From an uncultured Faecalibacterium sp. (GTDB taxonomy: Bacteria; Bacillota; Clostridia; Oscillospirales; Ruminococcaceae): DNA of 58,565 nucleotides. Positions 33,667-42,189 of this stretch are shown here, piece after piece. Under the pieces are notes generated by a model. It saw nothing but the letters and a program-made list of their open reading frames with translations, had not been told where the DNA came from and searched no databases. The stretch lies in the NCBI GenBank assembly GCA_900540455.1, contig UQGD01000012.1:1-58565 (forward strand), read 5' to 3'. Positions within the stretch are counted from its first letter, which is position 1, and the number at the start of each line of letters is the position of its first letter. The translations under genes and the position numbers were made by a program.

Positions 33667-34812
33667 TCATGGTTTCATATTGACAGCTCTATCTAAAACG
33701 CCAGTGTACAACTCACCAACAAAACGCTGCTTTGCCGTCTCTATTGCGCGTTGTTTCATAGCATCAATCGAACCTTCATCCAATAAAAGAATTCGTTCAA
33801 TGGCTTTCATAATGGATGCAGAATCGCATCCTTCAATTTTTATACCATTGAAACCATCTTTAATGATTTCATCAGCACCGCCAACTGCATTACATAGAAC
33901 AGGAATTCCTAGTGATAGACTCTCAGAAAGCTTCGTAGAAAAACCTGCTTTTGCATACCGAAGATTCTCTCGAAAGAGAATGCTGAAGTCTGCTTTTTCA
34001 ATCACCTTCACGCATTCTTCATGAGGAACACGACCATACGCGATGATTCCAATTTTCTCCGGATCATCGATTTGCAAAAGCGTTTTAACCTGCTCTTTTG
34101 TCACCCCAACGATATCCGCAACAACTCTTACTTGGTCATTGTTTATGTCCTTGATTGCGATTAGATACGGAAGAATCAAGTCCTTTTGCGCCGGCGACCC
34201 TGCATATACCAAATGGCGAACTCCATGCATTGTCGGCACAATTTCAGATTTGACACAGTTCATAATAGGCGGTATCTCAATCACATTTTTACAGCCATGG
34301 GACTGATAGTATGCTGTAAGATAAGGACTAATGGATATGATGTAATCCAACTTGGAATCCATGTTTCGGATACGATAATCCACGTTTTTAGCAACTACAT
34401 AGTTCCACTTTTTTGATCGTGATAGCTCATACCATTCTGTTACGTCTGCGCCAACCGTAATCCCGCGTGGGTGGCAAAAAGCAATTATCTTTTTAGTCAG
34501 CCTCTCTTTTTCATTATAGACAATGACGGTATCCGGCTTTTCGGCAACAATCGTATCTTTAATTACACAGAAATCAGCACAACCACAAAATATGTTTTCT
34601 ACATTCTTAATTTTCGACTTTGATTGTTCCTTTAAAATATAGCGGAATCCATCATACTCAATTTCGTCTTTCTTTTCTGCTGTCGGCTGACTCAAGCATA
34701 AAAAGATGACTTCATTGCCTGCTTCTCGTAATACCTTGGCAATTTGGTATACCCTTATTCCCGCTGCCGTCTCAGGTAATCCGGACCAACCAATATATAG
34801 AACTCTTGCCAT
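33667..34812 (-). CDS. Glycosyltransferase family 4
   Basis: A 381-residue GT-B fold transferase. The C-terminal donor-binding part shows KLSESLSLGIPVLCNAVGGA with the GT4 glutamates, and a gap before GFNGIKIEG. The N-terminal acceptor domain starts MARVLYIGWSGLPETAAGIR. It should add one sugar to the lipid-linked repeat unit on the cytoplasmic side. The donor cannot be read from sequence. It overlaps the 3' neighbour by 4 bases if the latter starts at 33670, and lies 5 bases after wzy. Confidence 0.88.
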   Translation of the reverse strand: MARVLYIGWSGLPETAAGIRVYQIAKVLREAGNEVIFLCLSQPTAEKKDEIEYDGFRYILKEQSKSKIKNVENIFCGCADFCVIKDTIVAEKPDTVIVYNEKERLTKKIIAFCHPRGITVGADVTEWYELSRSKKWNYVVAKNVDYRIRNMDSKLDYIISISPYLTAYYQSHGCKNVIEIPPIMNCVKSEIVPTMHGVRHLVYAGSPAQKDLILPYLIAIKDINNDQVRVVADIVGVTKEQVKTLLQIDDPEKIGIIAYGRVPHEECVKVIEKADFSILFRENLRYAKAGFSTKLSESLSLGIPVLCNAVGGADEIIKDGFNGIKIEGCDSASIMKAIERILLLDEGSIDAMKQRAIETAKQRFVGELYTGVLDRAVNMKP

Positions 34813-34817
34813 TCCTT

Positions 34818-36140
34818 CTACCCTTTCAAGCTGCCGATAGTATTTTTTTCATCAAAGCATGCAACATATAAAGCGAAAAAGAACAAGACCACATCTGTGT
34901 AATTATTTGTTAGCGATACAGCAATACATATCATTAACAGTACACACTGGTATTTTCCTGCCAAGCTATTCTTTACCTTATTTACGAACGAGGAAATCGG
35001 CACAAGGTAATATAGCACCAGACTCATAAAACCTGCCGGAATTCCAAAAAGCACCGCGAATCTAAGCGGCAGCTCATGCGGATCAATTTTACGAGATAAC
35101 AGACCATCGAATGAGGCTCCACTTCCCCAAATTGGATTTTCCAGTATGAACTTATACCCCTCTTCTCTTTTTTGAACTCTAGTTAGGATAGAATTTCCCA
35201 ATGTTGATGTTCTACTGAAAATATTTTCGAATATCACATTTATTAAATCAGAACCATAAAAAGCCATCAAAATTAAGAACAAAAGAATCCAAATTTTAAA
35301 GAAAAAGCTGAGTGTATCTTTTTTGTTAATATACCAAAATAAAACTAGGCCTGCAGCAATTCCCACAATCGGTCCCTTCATTCCAGAGTTAAACCAAAGT
35401 GCAATGGCACAGAAAATCAGAATTCCCCAAAGTACTTTGTGCTTTTTATTTTTACTATTTGCAAAGTTTGACATTCCCACTACGATACCAACTCCACCAA
35501 AAAAGCCGGTATCATTTGAATTATGAAAATATGCCAACTGATTAAACGCATATTTATCAGAAAACAATTGCGTAAAATTTGAAAATCCAGCTACCCCTGC
35601 GTCGTACAATGATGTATTATCATTTAAATAGTTGCTTGATTTTATTACGCTGAAAATATTAACTCCGGCTAATGGGAGGTATATCACCATGAAAGCAAGC
35701 AGTACATGAATAACAACATATAGTTCAAACAATCTCTTAATATCTGTTCTTTTCCTATTTAACATTAAAATGATCAAATAAATCGGTGACATCTGTTCAA
35801 TCCAAACATTAAGAGTCCCAATGTAAAACATTTCTGTAGAGAATGACTTTTGAAAAATGACAATGGCCATCCACAAGCACATCAAAAAATAGCTTCCTAC
35901 TGTTATAAACAGTTTTTTCTCCATAAAACGGCTATTGTAAATTGATACAAGAAAAGCTAAAATAAGAAGGAGTTGCATAACGAAACTATACTGACCAAAT
36001 CCAGTAGACAGAAAGCTTGCAATTCCATACGCATCTGTAGAAGAAGCTGTTATTCCATAATATAAAACAAATATTGCTGGATTACTTATAGCCAAGCAGC
36101 CGCCTATGGCGATAACAAGTAAAGAAATCGCACCTATCAT
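34818..36140 (-). CDS. wzy: Wzy-type polysaccharide polymerase
   Basis: A 440-residue membrane protein with about 11-12 helices and a large extracytoplasmic loop in the second half (about 290-350, with TRVQKREEGYKFILENPIWG), the layout of O-antigen/capsule polymerases and ligases. The motif-like GSGASFDGLLSRKIDPHELP resembles the conserved H-containing loop of Wzy/O-antigen ligase proteins. Sequence identity in the family is low, so the call rests on topology and on the presence of Wzx and glycosyltransferases. It overlaps the upstream GT4 gene by 4 bases. Confidence 0.85.
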   Translation of the reverse strand: MIGAISLLVIAIGGCLAISNPAIFVLYYGITASSTDAYGIASFLSTGFGQYSFVMQLLLILAFLVSIYNSRFMEKKLFITVGSYFLMCLWMAIVIFQKSFSTEMFYIGTLNVWIEQMSPIYLIILMLNRKRTDIKRLFELYVVIHVLLAFMVIYLPLAGVNIFSVIKSSNYLNDNTSLYDAGVAGFSNFTQLFSDKYAFNQLAYFHNSNDTGFFGGVGIVVGMSNFANSKNKKHKVLWGILIFCAIALWFNSGMKGPIVGIAAGLVLFWYINKKDTLSFFFKIWILLFLILMAFYGSDLINVIFENIFSRTSTLGNSILTRVQKREEGYKFILENPIWGSGASFDGLLSRKIDPHELPLRFAVLFGIPAGFMSLVLYYLVPISSFVNKVKNSLAGKYQCVLLMICIAVSLTNNYTDVVLFFFALYVACFDEKNTIGSLKG

Positions 36141-37234
36141 TTTTTCTCCTTACCGCAAGTTAATACCTGAAGCCATGCATCTGCTATAATGCTCTTTCCA
36201 GTGCGTGTTCTAATATCAAGAGCTTTACAACCGATTTCTTTTGCTAATTCTCTATCAATGATCAATCCACGCATTTGTTTTTCTAGCTCATTAAAATCAC
36301 CACAAGGTACAATTACGCCATTAGTACCATTTTGAATCAGCTCTCTCGCACCACCAGGCGAACAATCCGTAGAAACACACGGTAGTCCAATTGCCATTGC
36401 TTCTATTAGCGCATTTGGAATTCCTTCATAATCCGAACTCAATACAAAAAGCGCAGCATCCTTGATGTAGTCTTGGATATTGCTTTTCGCTCCCGGAAGA
36501 AACACTCTATCCTGAAGTCTTTTTTCTTTAATATAGGCTTCAAGTTCTTCTCTAAGGCTTCCTTCTCCATACACCACCAGACTGTAATCTGCAAGCTCAT
36601 CAGCAATTAATGAAAAAGCATCAATCAACAGCTTCTGGTTTTTTTGAGGTTCCAGTCTGCCGACTGTAACGATTTCCTTTTTTTCATGCATAAAATCATG
36701 AATCGGATACCCCGTTGTATCCACCGGATTAAGGATAACTACACTTTTGTCCTGAACACCTTTAGAATAGCATTTCTGTGCGCCTTTTGTTTGAAAAACT
36801 ATTGTATCTGCTCGGTGCTCAACTATTTTTCGGTACAGCTGGTCGCTTCTGCGCTGATTTGTTTTGTTCGGATCATTTCGTTCTGAGTAAATCAGAGGAA
36901 TATGCAGCCCTGTAATTGCCAATGCTGAAAGTGCGCACAAATCATTATAGAATGAAATGACCACATCTGGTTTCCACTCTTTGCAAATCTCGCGCACTTT
37001 TTTGATTATTGCAATTTGCCCAATTTTAGCTTTACTAACATTGTCATAGCAGCTAATTAGAGTCACTTTATCTGATAATGGGTACTTACTAATTGCCTCA
37101 GTCCGTGTCACCAGTATCTTAGTTTCATGGCCTTTTTTTCCCCACTCGTCTGTAAGAATACTTGTCACACGCTCTGCACCGCCAAAAAGCATTCCTGCCG
37201 ATACAAATAAAAATCTCATTCCTTTATTCTCCAC
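36137..37234 (-). CDS. Glycosyltransferase family 4
   Basis: A 365-residue GT4 enzyme. The N-terminal motif is SAGMLFGGAERVTSILTDEW, and the donor-site region is SSDYEGIPNALIEAMAIGLP followed by GGARELIQNGTNGVIVP, with the E-x7-E glutamates. This subgroup includes GalNAc/Gal-type transferases with the (G)GAERV start. It should extend the repeat unit. It overlaps wzy by 4 bases and abuts the next GT4 gene directly, so the genes are co-translated. Confidence 0.92.
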   Translation of the reverse strand: MENKGMRFLFVSAGMLFGGAERVTSILTDEWGKKGHETKILVTRTEAISKYPLSDKVTLISCYDNVSKAKIGQIAIIKKVREICKEWKPDVVISFYNDLCALSALAITGLHIPLIYSERNDPNKTNQRRSDQLYRKIVEHRADTIVFQTKGAQKCYSKGVQDKSVVILNPVDTTGYPIHDFMHEKKEIVTVGRLEPQKNQKLLIDAFSLIADELADYSLVVYGEGSLREELEAYIKEKRLQDRVFLPGAKSNIQDYIKDAALFVLSSDYEGIPNALIEAMAIGLPCVSTDCSPGGARELIQNGTNGVIVPCGDFNELEKQMRGLIIDRELAKEIGCKALDIRTRTGKSIIADAWLQVLTCGKEKK

Positions 37235-38302
37235 TCAGCTTCTATATATTTTAATGTAGCTACTCGCCATTGCTTTTGCTGAGAATTCTTCAGATCTCAA
37301 TGCCGCCGCATTTCCAAGGCGAATTCTAAATTCAATATCATTATAAAATTTTTCAATTGCCGTCTCAACAGCTACGTCGTCAGGTTCAACAAGAAGCGCA
37401 TTCTCCCCGTTTACCAGCATGTCTGGAATTCCTCCAACATTGCTTGCAACAATCGGGAGTCCTGTCCCCATTGCCTCAATCAATGTCATAGGTACTCCCT
37501 CATATTCGGAGGGCAAGCAAAAGACATCTGCTTTGTTTAGATAGGGATATACATTTGACTGAAGGCCTAAGAACTCCACTTTATCTGCAACTTTGAGTTT
37601 TTCAGCATAATCCTTCATTTCATCGAGAAGTTCACCTTCTCCAAGGAGCTGCAATCTAATGCTTTCTTTTTTTTCAGCAAATCTCGCAAACGCCCGTATC
37701 AAAGTCTTATGGTTTTTCACTTTCATAAAACGACCAACATGAACAATTGTGAAAACACCGTTTGCTTCATAATCATTCTTTCTAATACACTTTGATAGGT
37801 CAATTCCATTATAAACAACAGGTATTATACTTTCCTGTAATCCGTAAACCTCGCCAATCGATTTTTTTACTTCGCTACTAAGTGCAACTGGCACTACGCC
37901 ACAGTGTCGATACATGAAAGTGTTGACTTTCTTTCCCAAAGAACCCTGCTCCTTCTGAGCCATATTATGGACTGTATGTATCTTTTTCTTAACACCTGCA
38001 ATTGCTGCCGCCGGCAAAGCATATTTTGACGCATAAATATGAGTATGAACGACATCCGGTTTTTCTTTTTTGAATAAGTGTACAAGCTTAATGATTACAG
38101 AGGCGTCAAATCCAGGTTTTTTATCAAGGTACTCTATGCGGACTCCCTTTTTATCCAATCTATCTGTAATTGCGGTATTCTCCGAATATAAACTAACAGC
38201 AATTACATCCACACCCGCATTTTTCAATGCAACACAAAGGTTCTCACACATTACCTCTGCTCCAGCTAATCTGAATGCCGGTATTACCTGTATTACCTTC
38301 AT
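37235..38302 (-). CDS. Glycosyltransferase family 4
   Basis: A 355-residue GT4 enzyme with PAFRLAGAEVMCENLCVALK at the N-terminus, HVGRFMKVKNHKTLIRAFAR at the start of the donor domain and PSEYEGVPMTLIEAMGTGLP plus SNVGGIPDMLVNGENALLVE in the donor site. It resembles EpsF/CapM-type transferases. The acceptor and donor sugars are unknown. Its stop is contiguous with the next start. Confidence 0.92.
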   Translation of the reverse strand: MKVIQVIPAFRLAGAEVMCENLCVALKNAGVDVIAVSLYSENTAITDRLDKKGVRIEYLDKKPGFDASVIIKLVHLFKKEKPDVVHTHIYASKYALPAAAIAGVKKKIHTVHNMAQKEQGSLGKKVNTFMYRHCGVVPVALSSEVKKSIGEVYGLQESIIPVVYNGIDLSKCIRKNDYEANGVFTIVHVGRFMKVKNHKTLIRAFARFAEKKESIRLQLLGEGELLDEMKDYAEKLKVADKVEFLGLQSNVYPYLNKADVFCLPSEYEGVPMTLIEAMGTGLPIVASNVGGIPDMLVNGENALLVEPDDVAVETAIEKFYNDIEFRIRLGNAAALRSEEFSAKAMASSYIKIYRS

Positions 38303-38315
38303 ACTGTTTTCTCCA

Positions 38316-38837
38316 TCACAAACGATAATCTATATATCCCTCTGTCGCATTCTCCCGATGATAAACTTTGCCGGGGTTTCCAACAACAACCGAATGATCC
38401 GGGACATCAAAATTCACATAGGCATTGGGCGCAATTAAAACGTCATTTCCTATTTTGATTTTTCCGCAAACCATGGCATTGCTGCCTATCCAAACATCAT
38501 CTCCAACGGATGGAACTCCATTTCGGTATCCTCGGTTCTCCCTTCCAATGGTACAGCCCTTATTAAGGTTGCAATTTTTCCCGATTACCGCCGCCGGATG
38601 AACATTTATGTTATGTGCATGACCAATATACAGTCCTGCTCCAATATTTTTTGACAGTATTTCGAGTCCATATTTCCTACTTGCTCGAAGCGAAAGCAAC
38701 GTATAGAGAATATGTTTGCCAGAGCGAATATGAAGCAGGTACCGCAGATCGTATCTTATAAGCAAATCTGCAATGGCTTTTACAGACCATTGTTTTCCGG
38801 TCATCCGATAATAATCCGCCTTAAAATTTTCATTCAT
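38316..38837 (-). CDS. Serine-acetyltransferase-like hexapeptide acyltransferase (intact paralogue)
   Basis: A 173-residue protein. The N-terminal helical part is followed by hexapeptide repeats (GLYIGHAHNINVHPAAVIGK, NCNLNKGCTIGRENRG, VGDDVWIGSNAMVCGKIKIG) with the CysE/EpsH-like catalytic His in GHAHNINVHP. It is closely related to the frameshifted gene at 24084-24595, sharing GNDVLIAPNAYVN and an almost identical C-terminus (NATEGYI). This copy has no long G tract. In polysaccharide loci such enzymes O-acetylate the repeat unit rather than serine. It overlaps the upstream GT by 4 bases. Confidence 0.9.
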   Translation of the reverse strand: MNENFKADYYRMTGKQWSVKAIADLLIRYDLRYLLHIRSGKHILYTLLSLRASRKYGLEILSKNIGAGLYIGHAHNINVHPAAVIGKNCNLNKGCTIGRENRGYRNGVPSVGDDVWIGSNAMVCGKIKIGNDVLIAPNAYVNFDVPDHSVVVGNPGKVYHRENATEGYIDYRL

Positions 38838-39877
38838 CCTTGTCCCAGCCCCATTTCTTTTGCTATCTGCTTCATAACATAGTCTTCGCTATATGCAGCT
38901 GCTCTTTTCAAGCAGTTTTTTTTCATCGACACCATTTCATCTTGATGTTCAATCGCGTATTCTATGCGAGTCCTTAACAAGTCAGGTTCCTCAAAGTCGT
39001 AAACCAGTCCTGTTTTTTTGTCATCAATCATCTCACCACAGTACTGCCATCTACGCGCAATAATGGGGACTCCTGCCGAAAGAGCATCGATGATTGTTCC
39101 CGGAATCCCTTCATGCTTCCAATGTGTTGGAAATAGCAATGCATAGTAATCCTTTAAGGCTTCTACACTCTCGTTTGCCAGGACGACGCCTTTATATGCA
39201 CACGCATCATCGTCTTTAAGGATTTCCTTCAGATGATTCAAATATGATTCCTCTGCAGGTCCATAAATGTCAAGCGTGACAATTTTCTTTCCGCGCTCAC
39301 TATTTATATCTCGAATTGCTTCGATAGCGTCTTCAATGCCTTTTTCCTTCATGACACGGCTGAAGGTGCAAAATCTAAACGGCGCACTATACTCTGTGCA
39401 GAGTTCATCCTCTTTCAGGATATTTAACTTCTTGAAATTCGGAAGGTAGATGGCATTTCTAACACCTAATTTTTGAAGCTGCTCTGCAAGCTCGATACTT
39501 TCCATCCAGTTACTCTTAAACGATGAGACATATTTTTTCCAGCTTGGCTTCTCGCTCACCTCTCTGGCCAGCCTACCGCCGATTCCGTAATGATACACTT
39601 CCTTATTCAAATGTCGGCTCATAAAGCTCAAAATTGGAAAGAGTACTTTCCGTCCATTTGACGAGAGTAAGACAATGTACTTTTCATCGCTAAACAATCC
39701 ACTTACGAATTGTGCCATAAAAACAAACGGATTCTTCTTGATATAGTATGTATCAATTTTATCGACATCTTTGATTCCATATCTCTTGAGCGCATCATAG
39801 ATTGCAATGGTCTTGACCGTTTGACCATCATTAAATTTTTCTTTTCCACCAAAGTGGCCAATAATGCCAATTCTCAT
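38834..39877 (-). CDS. Glycosyltransferase family 4
   Basis: A 347-residue GT4-like enzyme starting MRIGIIGHFGGKEKFNDGQT. FCTFSRVMKEKGIEDAIEAI marks the start of the donor domain, and HEGIPGTIIDALSAGVPIIA with GLVYDFEEPD forms the donor site. The second glutamate of the canonical E-x7-E pair is replaced by Asp in IIDALSAG, a known variation. The role is extension of the repeat unit. It is translationally coupled to the acetyltransferase downstream. Confidence 0.88.
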   Translation of the reverse strand: MRIGIIGHFGGKEKFNDGQTVKTIAIYDALKRYGIKDVDKIDTYYIKKNPFVFMAQFVSGLFSDEKYIVLLSSNGRKVLFPILSFMSRHLNKEVYHYGIGGRLAREVSEKPSWKKYVSSFKSNWMESIELAEQLQKLGVRNAIYLPNFKKLNILKEDELCTEYSAPFRFCTFSRVMKEKGIEDAIEAIRDINSERGKKIVTLDIYGPAEESYLNHLKEILKDDDACAYKGVVLANESVEALKDYYALLFPTHWKHEGIPGTIIDALSAGVPIIARRWQYCGEMIDDKKTGLVYDFEEPDLLRTRIEYAIEHQDEMVSMKKNCLKRAAAYSEDYVMKQIAKEMGLGQG

Positions 39878-39890
39878 TGCTTTTCCTCTT

Positions 39891-40784
39891 TCAGATTTTT
39901 AGTCTTGCACCCATCTCATCCAAGAACTCTTGTGTATAATGTGAGAACACGCCATTCGTCGGTGAAAATGTCAGCTCTTCAAAGTAAACCTTTCCATTGA
40001 TATCATACAGATCGACTCGGACAAATTTGAAATCCGCAGAGAGTTTCTTTGCGATATCGATCATCTGCTCCAGATGCTCAGGCTTTTCAATCTTATCTGA
40101 TGTTTCATCTGTCAGTCCAACAAGTGGTTTCCAGTTCATATCGAAAACATGGCGGCTAACATCATTTCCCATTTCTGTTACAACCCAGTCACCACATACA
40201 AGCACAAACTTCGGAATACCGTTCATACAATGGAACTTATAATCAATCAGCTTATCCGCATCAGCCAGATAATTCTCCGCATAAATTCGGTGCGGTATTT
40301 TCAAATAATGCGGCTCCATTGAATATGTACCGTAGGTTGTTTGCAGCCATCTGGACATTTCAGCCATACATTTCTTCTTGTCGAGCTTCGTTTTATCAGG
40401 GACGAGATAGTTCATCTTACATCCATGTGTCGCCTTAAAAACAAAAGCATCTGGAAGTGTTTGAAAGTCGATCTCATTAACACTGCTCCACGGTCCTCCA
40501 GAAAGCGGAACCAAAATATCTGCGAATCCCTTATCTTCAACATACTGGCGAACTGCATATTTATCTGTACACTCTGGGGCAAGTGGAGATTGCTCGTGTA
40601 ATTCGATGTAAGTCACCTTATCCGCTAGAGATTTTGGATTTTTCAGGTTCAAATTCCGGTGAAATCTAAGCTGAGTATCAAACTTTTTAGCAAAATCCAC
40701 GCCAAATACATGGCTCATGGTAACAAGCATTTTTCCGTAGATTACCTTATGTTCATCTTTCATACTCCATTCTTTTTTGTGCAA
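39891..40784 (-). CDS. TupA-like ATP-grasp protein (copy 1)
   Basis: A protein of about 290-297 residues matching the TupA-like ATP-grasp family, which is found in surface polysaccharide loci and named after a teichuronopeptide synthesis gene. Such enzymes would join an amino acid to the carboxyl of a uronic acid. Conserved blocks: KVTYIELHEQSPLAPECTDK, VFKATHGCKMNYLVPDK, IDYKFHCMNGIPKFVLVCGD, FVRVDLYDINGKVYFEELTF. The start is uncertain: TTG 40784 or ATG 40763; neither has a convincing ribosome binding site. Presence of a UDP-glucuronate supply in the same locus fits amidation of a uronic acid; this is inference. Confidence 0.88.
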   Translation of the reverse strand: MHKKEWSMKDEHKVIYGKMLVTMSHVFGVDFAKKFDTQLRFHRNLNLKNPKSLADKVTYIELHEQSPLAPECTDKYAVRQYVEDKGFADILVPLSGGPWSSVNEIDFQTLPDAFVFKATHGCKMNYLVPDKTKLDKKKCMAEMSRWLQTTYGTYSMEPHYLKIPHRIYAENYLADADKLIDYKFHCMNGIPKFVLVCGDWVVTEMGNDVSRHVFDMNWKPLVGLTDETSDKIEKPEHLEQMIDIAKKLSADFKFVRVDLYDINGKVYFEELTFSPTNGVFSHYTQEFLDEMGARLKI

Positions 40785-40807
40785 GGATGGAATATGAACC
40801 GTCCGAC

Positions 40808-41692
40808 TTAGATCTGCAGCAATTTGCCCATCTCTAAATCAAACTTGTCCGAAAGGTACGGAAAAACACAATGCGCCGGGGAGAATGTCAGTTCTCCGAA
40901 ATAGACCTTTCCCTCAAGCTCATACAAGTCCACTCGTACAAACTTGAAGTCTTTTGACAGAATTTTGGCTATCCGAATCATTTCATCCAGGTTTTCCGGC
41001 CTCGGTAATTCTCCGTTGCCGGGACGCTCCAACCCAGAAGAAACAATTTCAGGAATCGGCTTCCAATCCATGTCAAACAGGTCTAATGTCACCTGCATTG
41101 CTTTGTCGCCATTGCTCTTTCGGTTGCTACACGTCAGCACAAACTGCGGTTCCCCATTAAGGCAATGAAACTTGTAGTCCACAAGTTGATCTGCCTTTTC
41201 AAGATACTTTTCAATGTAGAACCGGTGTGGAATCTCAATGTAATGAGGCTCCATCGAGTATGTTCCGTATGTAGTATCCATCCATCTTTGGATTTCTTTT
41301 TTACATTTTTCTGAATCAAACTTAGACTTGTCCGGCACAAGGTAATTCATCTTGCAGCCATGAGTTGCCTTGATTGCAAAACTGTCGGGCAACTCAGTCA
41401 AGTTGATATCTTCAAATCGAGTGTACCCCCCTCCATAAATTGGAACGAGGATATCTCCTAAACCCTTATTCGTAACATACTCTCGCACTGCATATTTATC
41501 AGTGCAACTGGCCGCCAAGGGAGACTGCTCATGCAGCTCGATGTAAGACACCTTATCAGAAAGCGTCTGCGGATTCTTCAGATTCAACTTCTTATGATCA
41601 CGAAAAAGCGTATCAAACTTCTTCGCATTATCGATTCCAGCGACTGCCGTTATACACGATAGCAACCCGCCATATACTTCCTTCTTATTCAT
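40808..41692 (-). CDS. TupA-like ATP-grasp protein (copy 2)
   Basis: A 294-residue paralogue of the adjacent gene, about half identical by eye over its whole length (SYIELHEQSPLAASCTDKYA, IKATHGCKMNYLVPDKSK, FVRVDLYELEGKVYFGELTF). All ATP-grasp-like conserved blocks are present in both copies, so neither looks dead. A tandem duplication followed by divergence suggests two different amino acids or two different acceptor sugars. A G6 run (plus-strand C at 41426-41431) lies within a Gly-Gly-Gly-Tyr stretch and is in frame. Confidence 0.88.
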   Translation of the reverse strand: MNKKEVYGGLLSCITAVAGIDNAKKFDTLFRDHKKLNLKNPQTLSDKVSYIELHEQSPLAASCTDKYAVREYVTNKGLGDILVPIYGGGYTRFEDINLTELPDSFAIKATHGCKMNYLVPDKSKFDSEKCKKEIQRWMDTTYGTYSMEPHYIEIPHRFYIEKYLEKADQLVDYKFHCLNGEPQFVLTCSNRKSNGDKAMQVTLDLFDMDWKPIPEIVSSGLERPGNGELPRPENLDEMIRIAKILSKDFKFVRVDLYELEGKVYFGELTFSPAHCVFPYLSDKFDLEMGKLLQI

Positions 41693-41712
41693 TTGAAAGG
41701 AGTCCCTCCTTC

Positions 41713-42189
41713 TCAGGTTATCTCATTATTTCTGACGATCACTCTCGGCTTGTTCATAACCACTGTACAATTATCCGGAACGTCATCCACTACGATTGCG
41801 TTTGCTCCAATTCTCACATTATTGCCGACATGGACATTTCCGATAATTTTCGCACCTGCACCAATTAAGCAGTTGTTGCCAATGGTTGGTGCCCCCCCAA
41901 AATTTTGGAGATCATTCGAGCCAATCGTAACCTGCTGGTAAATCACACAACCCTCGCCGACTTTCGCTCTCTGTGAGATGAAAATCCCGTAAAAGCCATG
42001 TGGCGTTGCAAAGCGGTTGATATCAGGCAAAATAGGAATGCCCGCACCATAATGCTTTCTGATAATCTTACAAAGATAATTTTCTAAGCAATGTTTCCCG
42101 GGGCGTTTCAAAATTTCCTCTCTTGCCATCCAGAAGGCATCAACATCCCCCAAGCCAAACAACGCCTTAATGTATCTCAGTGGATTCAT
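41713..42189 (-). CDS. Serine O-acetyltransferase-like acyltransferase with in-frame G7 tract
   Basis: A 158-residue CysE-like protein. The helical N-terminus is followed by hexapeptide repeats (GIPILPDINRFATPHGFYGI, RAKVGEGCVIYQQVTIGSND, IGNNCLIGAGAKIIGNVHVG). Residues FGGAP are encoded through a run of 7 G (41892-41898), which is in frame here. Gain or loss of one G would remove the last two or three repeats. It overlaps the preceding GT2 gene by one base. The probable role is acetylation of a capsule sugar; a housekeeping serine acetyltransferase is unlikely at this place. Confidence 0.87.
   Translation of the reverse strand: MNPLRYIKALFGLGDVDAFWMAREEILKRPGKHCLENYLCKIIRKHYGAGIPILPDINRFATPHGFYGIFISQRAKVGEGCVIYQQVTIGSNDLQNFGGAPTIGNNCLIGAGAKIIGNVHVGNNVRIGANAIVVDDVPDNCTVVMNKPRVIVRNNEIT
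41892..41898 (-). repeat. Poly-G tract (7 G on the coding strand) in acyltransferase
   Basis: Seven C on the plus strand within the GGA codons of FGGAPTIGNN. It is in frame as sequenced. It is the third acyltransferase of the locus with such a run, after the G9 and G8 tracts. Confidence 0.7.

Noticed and set aside
41426..41431. G6 run in the second ATP-grasp gene as a further phase-variation tract
   Set aside because: Six G in a Gly-Gly-Gly codon stretch is in frame and near what chance gives; similar G6 runs occur in virB4 and the methylase/helicase gene, where switching is not expected.
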